Shown here: positions 45,285 to 56,503 of the stretch, piece by piece
Numbering within the stretch: the first letter of the stretch is position 1
Layout: each line of letters starts with the position of its first letter
Source: Trachelipus rathkii
Lineage: Eukaryota > Arthropoda > Malacostraca > Isopoda > Trachelipodidae
Assembly (NCBI GenBank): GCA_015478945.1
Contig: JABUQX010002503.1
Coordinates: forward strand, 1-64,000
DNA: 64,000 nt
Direction of reading: 5' to 3'
The notes under the pieces: model-generated
Databases searched by the model: none
What the model was told of the DNA's origin: nothing
Seen by the model: only the letters and a program-made list of their open reading frames with translations
Program-made: the position numbers and the translations under genes

Positions 45285-45595
45285 GATTTTCAAATGTTTG
45301 TACTAAGACCTTCGTGTTATATTAGTTCCCGATGAAACATCATTAAATCAATATTTAATAAGCCTAACGATGGTTTATGGGCAAAAAATTATGTTTGATC
45401 ATGTTAAGTCATTGTGCGATTCCCTTTGAAACGTAGCTATATCAAAGTATCGTTTCACAAGGAATCGCAAAAAATGACTAAACGTGTTTAAAATTTATTT
45501 TTTTACGATTAAACTATAGTCAAGCCTATCAATAGCTCATAGAGCGAAAGTACATCGGGAATCAATATAAAACGAAGGTTTAAGTCGAAAATATG
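45285..45595 (-). repeat. Diverged full-length inverted-repeat element
   Basis: It starts TACTAAGACCTTCGTGTTAT and ends ATCAATATAAAACGAAGGTTTAAG, with CGATTCCCTTTGAAACG and AAGGAATCGCAAAA inside. It is more diverged than other copies and so probably older. Confidence 0.65.
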
Positions 45596-45654
45596 AGAAA
45601 AATTGTCAGTAAAAAAAATTCTGATTTTTGTTTTTTATATTTTTAAATTTTTAT

Positions 45655-45900
45655 ATTTCGACCACTTGTTCGATATTGAGAATAGAGCCACGTGTTTCTG
45701 TGAATATTACCCATAGTGTCGTATATTATTTTAATGTAATTTATGCAATCAAGACGATTAAAATAAATTTATCATTCTATACATTTTTTTATTTACCCAA
45801 AACATGCACATTCGTAAAAATTGAACATGAAAAAAAGTTGATTTATTTTATTTTTTATGTATTTTTCGCAATTAGGGATGATGAAAATAAATTTATCACT
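45655..45900 (-). repeat. Degenerate copy of the 5' end of the gene at 26579-27982
   Basis: Words TTCGATATTGA, CGTGTTTCTGTGAATATTA, CCCATAGTGTCGT, GATTAAAATAAATTTAT and ATTTTTCGCAATTAGG occur in the same order and orientation as at 27925-28130. It covers only the first codons and leader, so it cannot be a working gene. Confidence 0.7.
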
Positions 45901-45984
45901 ATAGATTTTTTGGTAAAGCTGAACATTTCGTCTGATCTTTGATATTCGATATATCGATAAATATCGATATATGGATTCTTGGAT

Positions 45985-46142
<158 letters not shown>

Positions 46143-46240
46143 TCAAATGGTTTTGAGATTTATAGAGTACGAATAGATTGTTGCGAATAAATGTCCAAAA
46201 AATATTCATTTTTGGGATTTATTGTTTTTTGGAGTATATC

Positions 46241-46456
46241 ACTAACGAATACCCACGGGTAGTCCGCCCCGATGTCAGGAGTCGGGGTCTCTCGGCCTCT
46301 AGGTGGACTACGAGGGGACTAACCCCCCCTCCGGGGATGGTCTCGGGTGTCGCGGGGGTTCCTCCGACCATCCCCTCCGGGGTATGAAACGTCCCCTCCT
46401 CCGTCCCCCATCGGCTCGAGCCCCCTAAAAAGGGTTAATACTCCATTTTAGGGGAC
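46241..46456. repeat. GC-rich hairpin element
   Basis: About 215 bp with much higher GC than its surroundings. It has three inverted pairs: GTAGTCCGCC with GGTGGACTAC (46259-46311), GGGGATGGTC with GACCATCCCC (46333-46375), and CCCCTAAAA with TTTTAGGGG (46431-46454). It looks like a folded repeat element of a different family from the AT-rich elements around it. Confidence 0.6.
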
Positions 46457-46489
46457 GTATATATATATATAGCTTACGGAAAAAGTTAA

Positions 46490-47535
46490 ACCATTCGACA
46501 CTACGTCGAAGGTCTAAGCGCTAAAATCTAAAATCTCTAAAAGAAAATATTTCACAAAATTTTTCTAAGTCGAAATTATTTTCGAAATTTGCACTTAGAC
46601 CTTCGACTTATCTCAGTTCCCGATGAGGCGTCACTATATGACGTCATAATCGGTTTGAAGATATTTTAAGTTTAACAAAATGGTACTCGAAAGCGTTCAG
46701 CCGCTTTTGCGATTCCCGTAAGGCGACACTATATTATAGCGACTTTTCGAAGGGAACCGAAAAACGACCTAATGTGCTCGCGCGACACCTTTTTAGGGAT
46801 AAACTATCACTTCAATCCGATATAGTGACGTCAGGAAGGGAACTGATATAAGTCGAAGGTCTAAGTGCGAAAATGTAAAAAAATTCATGAAAAAATAATA
46901 ATAATAATTCACAAAAAAAATTTTATGTTTCGAATTTGCACTTAGACCTTCGACTTATATTAGTTCCCGATAAGGCGTCACTATATGACGTCATAATCGG
47001 TTTGAAGATACTTTAAGCTTAACAAAATGGTACTCGAAATCGTTCAGCCGCTTTTGCTATTCCCGCAAGGCTATCAATTATATTATAGTGACTTTGAAGG
47101 GTCCGAAAACGACCTGAACGCTCGCGCGACACCTTTTTAGGGATAAACTATCGCTTCAACCCGATATAGTGACGTCAGGAAGGGAACTGATATAAGTCGA
47201 AGGTCTAAGTGCGAAAATCTAAAAAAATTCTTGAAAAAATAATAATAATAATTCACAAAAAAAATTTTAAGTTTCGGAATTTGCACTTAGACCTTCGACT
47301 TATATTAGTTCCCGATGAGGCGTCACTATATGACGTCATAATCGGTTTGAAGATACTTTAAGCTTAACAAAATGGTACTCGAAAGCGTTCAGCCTCTTTT
47401 GCGATTCCCGTAAGGCGACACTATATTATAGTGACGTTTCGAAGGGAACCGAAAAACGACCTAACGTGATCGGGTGACGCTTTTTAGGGATAAACCATCG
47501 TTGAACCCGATATAGTGACGTTTCGAAGGGAACTG
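46490..47535 (+). repeat. Three tandem inverted-repeat elements
   Basis: Three ~345-bp copies begin near 46583, 46938 and 47283. Each starts with GCACTTAGACCTTCGACTTA and ends with its complement. Inside are TGACGTCATAATCGG, CGTTCAGCCGCTTTTGCG, CACTATATTATAGTGAC and AACCGAAAAACGACCTAA. These are the cleanest copies for defining the element. Confidence 0.9.
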
Positions 47536-50350
47536 ATATAAGTCGAAGGTCTAAGTATAAGTCGAAAGGTTTAAGTGCTAAGTCGAAGATCTAAGTAAAA
47601 GTCGAAGGTCTAGGTATAAGTCGAAGGTCTAGGTATAAGTCGAAGGTCTAAGTATAAGTCGAAAGGTTTAAGTGCTAAGTCGAAGGTCTAAGTATAAGTC
47701 GAAGGTTTAAGTGCTAAGTGGAAGGTCTAAGTGCTAAGTCGAAGGTCTAAGTGCTAAGTCGAAGGCTCCGCTAAGTGGAAGGTCTACAAGTGCTAAGCCT
47801 AGCGTCGCGCTAAGTCGAAGGCTAAGGATAAGTCGAAGGTCTAAGTAAAAGTCGAAGGTCGAAGTGCTAAGTCGAAAAAATCTAAAATTTCTCAAAGAAA
47901 ATAATACACAAAATTTTTTTAAGTCCAAATTATTTTTCTGATTTAGACCTTCGACTTATATCAGTTCCCGATCAGGCGTCACTATATGACGTCATAATCG
48001 GATTGAAGATAGTTTTAGCTTAGGTAACTGGTATTTGAAAGCGTTCAGCCGCTTTTGCGATTCCCGTAAGGCGACATTATACTATAGTGACGTTTCGAAG
48101 GGAACCGAAAAACGATCTAACTTGATCGCGCAACACCTTTTAAGGTATAAACTATCACTTCAACCCCATATAGTGACGTCTCAACGGGAACTGATATAAG
48201 TCAAAGGTCTAAGTGTGAAAATCTAAAAAATCACAGAGAAAATTTCCCAAAAAATTTTTAAGTCGAAATTATTTGTCAGCACTTAGATTTTCGACTTATA
48301 TTAGTTCAACAAACAAACGAACGAACAGTCAGAAGATCTAAGTATAAGTCGAAGGTCTAAGTATAAGTCGAAGGTCTAAGTGCTAAGTCGAAGGTCTAAG
48401 TGCTAAGTCGAAGGTCTAAGTGCTAAGTCAAAGGTCTAAGTGCTAACTCGAAGGTCTAAGTGCTAACTCGAAGGTCTAAGTGCTAAGTCGAAGGTCTAAG
48501 TATAAATCGAAGGTCTAAGTATAAGTCGAAGGTCTAAGTGCTAAAATCTAAAATTTCTCAAAGAAAATAATACACAAAATTTTTTAAGTCCAAATTATTT
48601 TTCGAAATTTGCACTTAGACCTTCGACTTATATCAGTTCCCGATCAGGCGTCACTATATGACGTCATAATCGGATTGAAGATAGTTTTAGCTTAGGTAAC
48701 TGGTATTTGAAAGCGTTCAGTCGCTTTTGCGATTCCCGTAAGGCGACACTATACTATAGTGACGTTTCGAAGGGAACCGAAAAACGATCTAACTTGATCG
48801 CGCAACACCTTTTAAGGTATAAACTATCACTTCAACCCCATATAGTGACGTCTCAACGGGAACTGATATAAGTCAAAGGTCTAAGTGTGAAAATCTAAAA
48901 ATTCACAGAGAAAATAATTTCCAAAAAAATTTCAAGTCGAAATTATTTTTCGGAATTTGCACTTAGACTTTCGACTTATATTAGTTCAACACACAAACGA
49001 ACGAACAGTCAAAAGATCTAAGTATAAGTCGAAGGTCTAAGTATAAGTCGAAGGTCTACGTGCTAATTCGAAGGTCTAAGTGCTAAGTCGAAGGTCTAAG
49101 TGCTAAGTCGAAGGTCTAAGTGCTAAGTCGAAGGTCTAAGTGCTAAGTCGAAGGTCTAAGTGCTAAGTCGAAGGTCTAAGTATAAGTCGAAGGTCTAAGT
49201 ATAAGTCGAAGGTCTAAGTATAAGTCGAAGGTCTAAGTGCTAAAATCTAAAATTTCTCAAAGAAAATAATACACAAAATTTTTTAAGTCCAAATTATTTT
49301 ACGAAATTTGCACTTAGACCTTCACTTATACTGTTCCCGATCAGGCGTGTCACTATATGACGTCATAATCGATTGAAGATGTTTAGCTTAGGTAACTGGT
49401 ATTTGAAAGCGTTCAGCCGCTTTTGCGATTCCCGTAAGGCGACACTATACTATAGTGACGTTTCGAAGGGAACCGAAAAACGATCTAACTTGATCGCGCA
49501 ACACCTTTTAAGGTATAAACTATCACTTCAACCCCATATAGTGACGTCTCAACGGGAACTGATATAAGTCAAAGGTCTAAGTGTGAAAATCTAAAAAATC
49601 ACAGAGAAAATAATTTCCCAAAAATTTTTAAGTCGAAATTATTTTTCGGAATTTGCACTTAGACTTTCGACTTATATTAGTTCAACAAACAAGACGAAGG
49701 TTTAAATGCTAAGTCGAAGGTTTATGTGCTAAGTCGAAGGTCTAAGTATAAGTCGAAGGTCTAAGTGCTAAGTCGAAGGTATAAGTGCTAAGTCGAAGGT
49801 CTAAGTGCTAAGTCGAAGGTCTAAGTGCTAAGTCAAATGTCTAAGTGCTAACTCGAAGGTCTAAGTGCTAACTCGAAGGTCTAAGTGCTAAGTCGAAGGT
49901 CTAAGTATAAATCGAAGGTCTAAGTATAAGTCGAAGGTCTAAGTGCTAAAATCTAAAATTTCTCAAAGAAAATAATACACAAAATTTTTTAAGTCCAAAT
50001 TATTTTTCGAAATTTGCACTTAGACCTTCGACTTATATCAGTTCCCGATCAGGCGTCACTATATGACGTCATAATCGGATTGAAGATAGTTTTAGCTTAG
50101 GTAACTGGTATTTGAAAGCGTTCAGTCGCTTTTGCGATTCCCGTAAGGCGACACTATACTATAGTGACGTTTCGAAGGGAACCGAAAAACGATCTAACTT
50201 GATCGCGCAACACCTTTTAAGGTATAAACTATCACTTCAACCCCATATAGTGACGTCTCAACGGGAATTGATAAGTCAGCGTCTATGTGAAAATCTGTGG
50301 TTCACAGAGGTACAATTTCCCAAAAATTTTAAGTCGAAATTATTTTTCGG
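47536..50350 (+). repeat. Second 20-bp satellite and element block
   Basis: Arrays of the same 20-bp satellite alternate with four element copies whose core words lie near 47999, 48668, 49370 and 50083, giving a very regular ~0.7-kb higher-order unit. The units are far more alike than those in the 18.5-26-kb block, so this block is younger or better homogenised. ORFs in it are translated repeat. Confidence 0.95.
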
Positions 50351-50467
50351 AATTACTTAGAACTTCGACTTATAATGTCTACAACAAATGACAATAATAA
50401 CAGGGAGGATAATGATGGGAGCTAATAATATGAAAACTTGCAGAGCCACTGGCAATATAGAGAAAAG

Positions 50468-50697
<230 letters not shown>

Positions 50698-50802
50698 AGT
50701 TTAGAGCTCATTCTTTTATGCGCAAACTATCGTCAAACCAATTATGACGTCATCTAGTGACGCTACGCACCAGCGAATTTGCTGCCCTATGCGTTTAAAT
50801 GG

Positions 50803-50811
50803 CATAAAAAG
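50803..50811 (+). promoter_or_regulatory. Promoter of the RNA-ligase-like gene
   Basis: CATAAAAAG is a TATA-like box. A donor AG/GTGAGA at 51042 and an acceptor TTTTTAG ending at 51327 mark a probable 286-bp intron in the 5' UTR, with the start codon 33 bp into the second exon. Confidence 0.5.
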
Positions 50812-51360
50812 GGGTGTAGACTATCGGTGATATCAGTTACCGTTAGTGCCGAGTCGAGTGCGGATGCTCCTTCGAGTCTTGGTCTTACAACTTCTCGTGT
50901 TTAACCTTCACGCACTAAGTGACTATATTCGCTTCGGAAACCACCTTCCGCGGCTGTTTAAACACCGATTTATTTGTTCAATTTTCTCGAAAAAGGACTG
51001 AAATATTTCTTTCGAGCGATTTCTTCGTAATTTTTTATTAGGTGAGATGGTTTTAACTTATCATTATAGAAATAAATAATATATATTTTTTTTGGATTGA
51101 TACTTATTTCACTTTTAAAAATAATTTTTAGCGATAAAATATTATCTTTATAACCGTTGTTGTTAAACGTAGCGGAATAATTTCACACTCTCATTATAAG
51201 ATTGCTAGAGTCGCCATTAAGTCGATTAAAATTGACCAATTTTCTTCACAAAGAAAGTCTTATCATTTTTGGTTTTTTGTTACTATCTCCTCCACTAATA
51301 ACCTTCATTCGTATCTTTTCTTTTTAGGTTCGTCTCAACTTGGAGATTAAGGCACCCACA

Positions 51361-52818
51361 ATGATCCCCGAATCGAGAAAAGAAGGAAAGGAACCCTTCG
51401 CGGTTGCGGAAAGAAATGAGAACTTGTCTTTGCTAAAAAATATGTTGGATGGATGCCAATCGATGAACGAATTTCAAAAAGAAAGCTTAATGAAAACCTT
51501 CGAAACAAAACGAGAGAGAGCCAGATTCAGTTCCGAAGCGGCCACGGACATGCATCAAAAAATTTCGGAAAATACATCCTTGAAAATAATATCTACGGAC
51601 GTCGAGAAAGGTATACTCCCAACCGGTTATTCTTGCAAACTACACGACGTTAGAATATCTTCATTCAAATCGGAAGACGAAACCTACTCGAGAGACGATT
51701 GGATTAGGAAGAACGTGAGTCGAGGTCTTACTTTTATCGAGGTGAAAGGAGAGGAGGAACGACGGTTGGATATCGCTATATGCGGCAACAAAAAGTTTAC
51801 GGGACGAATTGGCGATGAAGATAATTTTCAACCCGAAAACAATGAAGAATGGAAAAAGTTTTGCATCGATTCACCGGCGAAAGCCACTGAGGTTATTTGC
51901 ATGACAAAAATCGACGGATGCTGCGGCCATTTCACTGTGAGGGAAATCGGGGGCGAGTACTACGTCATCGTCGGTTCTAAGAACGTACATATTATGGTGA
52001 AGACTCGCTCCGACGTCGATAAATATTCGGGACACAAGTGCTTTATCGCGCGTTTGGTGGCGAAGGCGGTGCTAGATACCTTCGACCGGATGGACCCTAC
52101 AAAACTAAATATTTTGAAGCATTTCTTGAGCGTCACAAAAACGACGGTGGTTTTCGAGTTATTAATGCCCGATCGTCCACACATCGTCGTCGAAGAAATT
52201 CGCTCAAAGGAACCAGAAATCTACGGTTTGATGATGATTTCGTTCCCCGAAAAGGCTGCGGCAGTGGGTGGCCACAGCGAGCACGACGACGACGACGTAT
52301 CATTGACGACCGTCCCCCCTCAAGCGGGCCTGGAATTTTTCAAACTCTTCGAAATTTCAACACCGGAATACCACGCGATATCTCCCAAAGACGTGAAGAA
52401 AGAAATATCGAAAATCCGAAGGATCAAAAATCGCGAAGGGTACGTCCTGTATTACCTAATAGGCGATCGGACTATTGGAATGAAGAAGGTGAAAACTGTT
52501 TGGTACGTCGCCTTGCAAGCTCTTCAGATGAAGATTAACGGCGCGTTTAAGAGCAAAGAGAAGTCCCTGTCTTACCTCGTGGAAAGGAAACGGGATGTAG
52601 AAACCCTCTTTACCAACATACGCGAGGGTTTGGAACTTTGCGACGAGTGTGTAGACGAATGGATAAAACTGGCGACCGAATTTATTTTTTGGTTGAACGA
52701 CAAAATTATAGCCGACGCGAAAACTCACCGCCCGAAAATACAAGATGACTTCTCTGGGTTGTGGGAAGATTATACGCGGTTGGGAAATCGAAAGGATGTC
52801 CAATTTTGTTGTTGCTGA
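51361..52818 (+). CDS. RNA-ligase-like covalent nucleotidyltransferase
   Basis: 485 aa from the first ATG; the ORF is open upstream from a TTG at 51340. It has the motif set of the ligase/capping-enzyme nucleotidyltransferase superfamily in order: motif I KIDG with the AMP-accepting lysine at about 183, a motif III-like VIVGSKN near 204, motif IIIa FELL near 265, motif IV EGYV near 359 and motif V KVK at 376-378. A helical C-terminal region of about 90 residues follows. KxDG followed by Cys-Cys recalls eukaryotic RLIG1-type RNA ligases more than DNA ligases. It would seal or repair RNA ends using ATP. No OB domain is visible. All motif residues are intact, and an AATAAA follows near 52910. 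Confidence 0.8.
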   Translation: MIPESRKEGKEPFAVAERNENLSLLKNMLDGCQSMNEFQKESLMKTFETKRERARFSSEAATDMHQKISENTSLKIISTDVEKGILPTGYSCKLHDVRISSFKSEDETYSRDDWIRKNVSRGLTFIEVKGEEERRLDIAICGNKKFTGRIGDEDNFQPENNEEWKKFCIDSPAKATEVICMTKIDGCCGHFTVREIGGEYYVIVGSKNVHIMVKTRSDVDKYSGHKCFIARLVAKAVLDTFDRMDPTKLNILKHFLSVTKTTVVFELLMPDRPHIVVEEIRSKEPEIYGLMMISFPEKAAAVGGHSEHDDDDVSLTTVPPQAGLEFFKLFEISTPEYHAISPKDVKKEISKIRRIKNREGYVLYYLIGDRTIGMKKVKTVWYVALQALQMKINGAFKSKEKSLSYLVERKRDVETLFTNIREGLELCDECVDEWIKLATEFIFWLNDKIIADAKTHRPKIQDDFSGLWEDYTRLGNRKDVQFCCC

Positions 52819-53128
52819 CGAAGAAGGAAGTGGGCGATTTCTTATAACGATAAAAAAAATACCAACTTATGAAAAAGCTTTCATTCTTGGTTATTTATAA
52901 AAAGTTTAATAAAAAACCATTCCATTTAAAAAAAATTTAATTAAAAACCTGTATAAAAAAAAAAAATATTGTACATTGATGTATAAAATATTATATATTT
53001 GAATAAAAAGCAAAAAAAACTAACTGCCTATAAAACGGAGCGGGAATGTTATATATTTTATTCAATAAGAAGATTGGTTACGCAGAACATCCTATTTCCG
53101 TACAAAATGAAATTTGAATTATTTATAA
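52819..53128. other. Intergenic region
   Basis: AT-rich with AATAAA signals near 52910 and 53001; no gene seen. The duplicated helicase block begins near 53130. Confidence 0.4.
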
Positions 53129-53129
53129 T

Positions 53130-54330
53130 AATTGTATGAACAAAATATATCAAAAAAATGAAAAAAATACACTAGCAAAAATGCATATATTAGTTGGGTG
53201 AATTTAGCAAACATACTCCCACGCACTTACAAAAGACAAAGGAAAAAACACGTGAATATAAATAACGACACAAAATGAAATTTAAAATCAACATATAAAA
53301 TTTACCTCACCACAGGTTTAAAATACTATCTTTGCATATATCGCAACATAAATCGACGATACGAAACACTTAAAAGGCTTTGAAAATGCACTTCATTAGC
53401 TTGCTGTGATACTCTTAATATCGCACCGTCAAGTCGATAGTCTTCCTTGAACCATCAATGGATACATCTCGATGTCGTCAGCATCAGCGATAGCAGCCGC
53501 GGCTACGGCGTTATCGTCGCTGGCGTGTTCCTCTTCGTCTCTCGGCGGTGGCGGTAGTTCGTATTTAGAGAAACGTTCGTAGATAGAAAAGGTGTTATCG
53601 TTCTGAATAGCCTTCATCAATTTTTCGTACAGAGTTACTGGCATTGACGTCTGCAAGAAATTCTGAAAGCTATCCGAGACGCCGTCGCTATCTACGCCTT
53701 CTTTCAACTCCCTCAGCACGCCTTTCGTGTCCGGATCGTAATGAGAAACGTAATCCAAAATCATGTGAATATGGTAGCAAATAAACTGGAGACAACATGC
53801 TGGAAAAAACGATAACCATACTGGTCGGAGTGAAAGGTAACGAGGGGAAGTCGAATTTCATGACGATCGTGAAGAAGGCGCTATTCGGAAAATTATCTTT
53901 TGCTAACTGCTCTTTATCGGCTTTCGACACTAAAGGCGGTTCGAGCTCGTCAGCTATGCCCAATTTGAGCTTTTTAGGAAAAACCCACGGGATCATAGGC
54001 GTTCTTAGTGTTTAATTCTCCGAGCGTTTCTCGTATTAGCTCTGGCGCGCTCTGTCTTAGAATATTCCAACTGCGCTTCAAATCCAAGACTTCGACATCG
54101 AATGGTATGGCCTAAGCCTCGTGGAAATATCTTTCTTCGTATAGCTCCAAATGAAGTTTGTTCATAATAGATTTGATTATTACGCTTAACATATCATTTT
54201 TTGGGGTTCCGAAATTGCTCTTGTAGAACGGGAAGAAAATGGGCGTGCTCATAATCATTTGTGCATCCTCATCGAACGTGTTGAAATTTTGTTCGATGCT
54301 CGTACGAATGGATTTCATTTCTTCGGCATG
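53130..54330 (-). pseudogene. SF3 helicase pseudogene, copy 1, with internal inversion
   Basis: Reading on the minus strand, 54318-54120 and 53790-53429 match the C-terminal region of copy 2 at 62.3-63.3 kb: IEQNFNTFDED-QMIM, IFFPFYK, ICYHIHMILDYV, NDNTFSI-ERFSKY and the acidic end before EMYPLMV. Between them, 53797-54015 is in the opposite orientation and encodes a Walker A of the D5/SF3 type (VGVKGNEGKS) with its following strand. The helicase core therefore sits inverted inside its own C-terminal part. The 5' side is cut off by an inverted-repeat element at 54340-54560. Such helicases unwind DNA at viral origins; this copy cannot encode a working protein. Confidence 0.75.
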
Positions 54331-54339
54331 CCTAAAAAG

Positions 54340-54560
54340 GGCTATTTCTTTATCTTTATCGTTTTAAAGGGAAACGAAAAACAGCCTAACGTGAACGCAC
54401 GACACTTTTTCGGGTATAAGCTATCGCTGAACCAAATATAGTAACGTTTGATCGGAAACTAATATATCTAAGTGCGAATATCTAAAAATTCCCAAAGTCG
54501 ATATAATATTTTTTCGAAATTTGAACTTAGACCTTCGACCTATATTAGTTCGCGGGAAAC
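54340..54560 (+). repeat. Inverted-repeat element fragment truncating the helicase copy
   Basis: It contains AAAGGGAAACGAAAAACAGC, CTAACGTG, GGGTATAAGCTATCGCTGAA, ATATAGTAACG and an ACTTAGACCTTCGACCTATA end. The element's left half is missing where it meets the helicase relic. Confidence 0.75.
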
Positions 54561-54759
54561 GATTCGGTTCAACAGCGAGGTGTTCAACGTCGTTGAGTGA
54601 AAAGAAACCTCGCCCTAAATCGAGCGAGATTAAATAGTAATAAAAATGAAATAATTTATTTTATATTTTATATTTTAGCGCGTTGTTTATTATAATTATA
54701 TACATATATAATGGAAGAAATTTAGATTATAAATAAAGAATGAAGCAAATGATTATTTT
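54561..54759. other. Intergenic region
   Basis: AT-rich 3' flank of the frame-broken gene; no gene seen. Confidence 0.35.
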
Positions 54760-54917
54760 TTAATTTCCTATTATTTTTCCTTTCAAATTAGTCATTTTAC
54801 CGAGTAGAATCCAATCTGCGTTATACGGTTTTTTGATCGAGGAAGAGAGCAATCTTTTCGCGTTTCGCTTTCTGATCGTAGGGTCGTCGTTCCCTTTGCT
54901 GAAAGGGTTAGTAGCAT

Positions 54918-54949
<32 letters not shown>

Positions 54950-56165
54950 GTAGCAGAAGCATTTGAATCGGTCCTCGAATCTGTCGAGGCACTCGCTCGA
55001 TTTAAATTCTCAAAGAGCTTCGAATAAATGTCGAACACGAGGCCGATACCTTTAATCGTGGCACTAGAATCATCATTCGTCAAATAAAGCTCTCCCACCC
55101 ACTGTTTGTTCATATTGGAAATAAACTCCTTTCGAATGTCGTACTCTCGCGAGTACCTAGATAATGACGAAGGGGAAGATTTTTTTTATCACGCTCTCCG
55201 ATCTCGAGTAACAAGATTATTTCGTTCGACGTCGCTTTCGTGACGCCTTTCGCGTCACGCAACTCGATTTGTAAGTCTTCAAAATCTTCGTTTTCAAACA
55301 CTACGAAGTCGTCGAAATTAAAATTATTTACCCGTTTTGAGAATCGGCCGTCCTCACCGATAGAAAATCCATCAACGTTGCTCTTTAGTACCTCGGGAAA
55401 GGATGCGTAATAGTTTTCGCGTTTCTTGAAAATCTCGACGAGAAAAGAGTCTATTTCTAAATGGTTTTCCAACACATAAAGTTTAGGAGAGTTGAGGCCT
55501 TTGTTGTGAAACTTATTGGCGAATTCGATGAAGCAGCGTCTCAAGGCGCGGAGGTTTATGTTTTTCGAAGGTCTGGTGGCCTTGCACTCGCTATCGTCGT
55601 CGTCGTCGTCATCATCGAGGGGAAGGTCGATTTCAAACGGTTCTCGAAATAAACTTTCGCCATCGAGTTCCCCTTCGTCGGGATAATCGTTATTATTCAC
55701 GTAAATGAGACTCGAATGAACGATATTTTTCCCCAAAATGCCAAAATTTCCATTTTTAAACGACTCGTCGCTCTCGCAATCGTCGAATATATAATATAAA
55801 CTCAACTGGGGGGAGAGACTTTCGCTTCCCATTAAACTCTGAGAGAATTCGTCAACGCGTTTAATGAATTCGTCTCTCGTTTCTCCTTTGGCGTTCGGAA
55901 CGAAAACGAATTTGCACAAATAGACTTTATCTATTCCCGAGCGTTCGAGAAACTCTTTCGTTAATTCTACCATTTTTTTCATCTTTTCTAGGCTGTTCGA
56001 AGAATTTCTGAGATCGATGGCGACGAGAACGGTATTCGAGGTTAAATATTCTTTGAGGGAATCTGTTTCCGTTTTAAAATAATGCGCCAGTTGTTGCGAA
56101 CGGGGGACACTCACGGCGTAGAGAGAGTCGCTAATTTGCATCGCCCAGGCGTTGAAGAAATTCAT
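54760..56165 (-). CDS. Protein of unknown function in two overlapping frames
   Basis: Two ORFs, 56165-55110 (351 aa, ATG) and 55113-54760 (117 aa), overlap by four bases as ATGA. The last ~30 codons of the first ORF look unlike protein, while the other frame there is open and continues naturally into the second ORF. The switch falls at an A8 run on the minus strand (about 55180-55187). So this is probably one gene of about 470 codons with a frame break: a sequencing error, a decay lesion or a programmed -1 shift. The protein has a mixed alpha/beta N-terminal half (LVAIDLRNS, YLCKFVFVP), an Asp run and an Ala/Asp repeat near the end. Not recognised. Confidence 0.65.
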
Positions 56166-56503
56166 GCTTTCTTTTATCTGCTCCTTGAATGAATTTTATA
56201 ATATTTTTATATCGAAATTTTTGTTTTAATTTCTATTTTTTTCGTTCGAACTAGGATTACACGAAGACTATTAGTAATTAGCTTTAATAATTACAAAATT
56301 TAAAATAAATAAAAAATATTTATAGTCGTATTGTTTAGAAGTCGATAAAAAAATGTTTATCGTTTCATTTTTAATTCGAATTATTAATTTTTAAAATTTT
56401 TAGATTCAAAAAACGTATAATAGTCGGGCGCGTCGAGCTCTAACGCGAAAGAAGAGAAAGAGGCGTGGAAGATGTCGGACTCCCAAGAAATAAGAAGTAT
56501 TGT
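56166..56503. promoter_or_regulatory. Divergent promoter region
   Basis: The only gap between the divergent genes at 54760-56165 and 56504-58210, so it must hold both promoters. A TATAATATTTTTATA stretch lies near 56198-56212. The minus-strand ORF over 56384-56653 is a shadow. Confidence 0.45.

Noticed and set aside
49373..50360. Repeated ORFs containing KAFSRFCDSRKATLYYSDV
   Set aside because: The same peptide appears in every element copy (also near 23110 and 41770 on the other strand) because it is the translated inverted-repeat element. No copy has a promoter or a longer frame.
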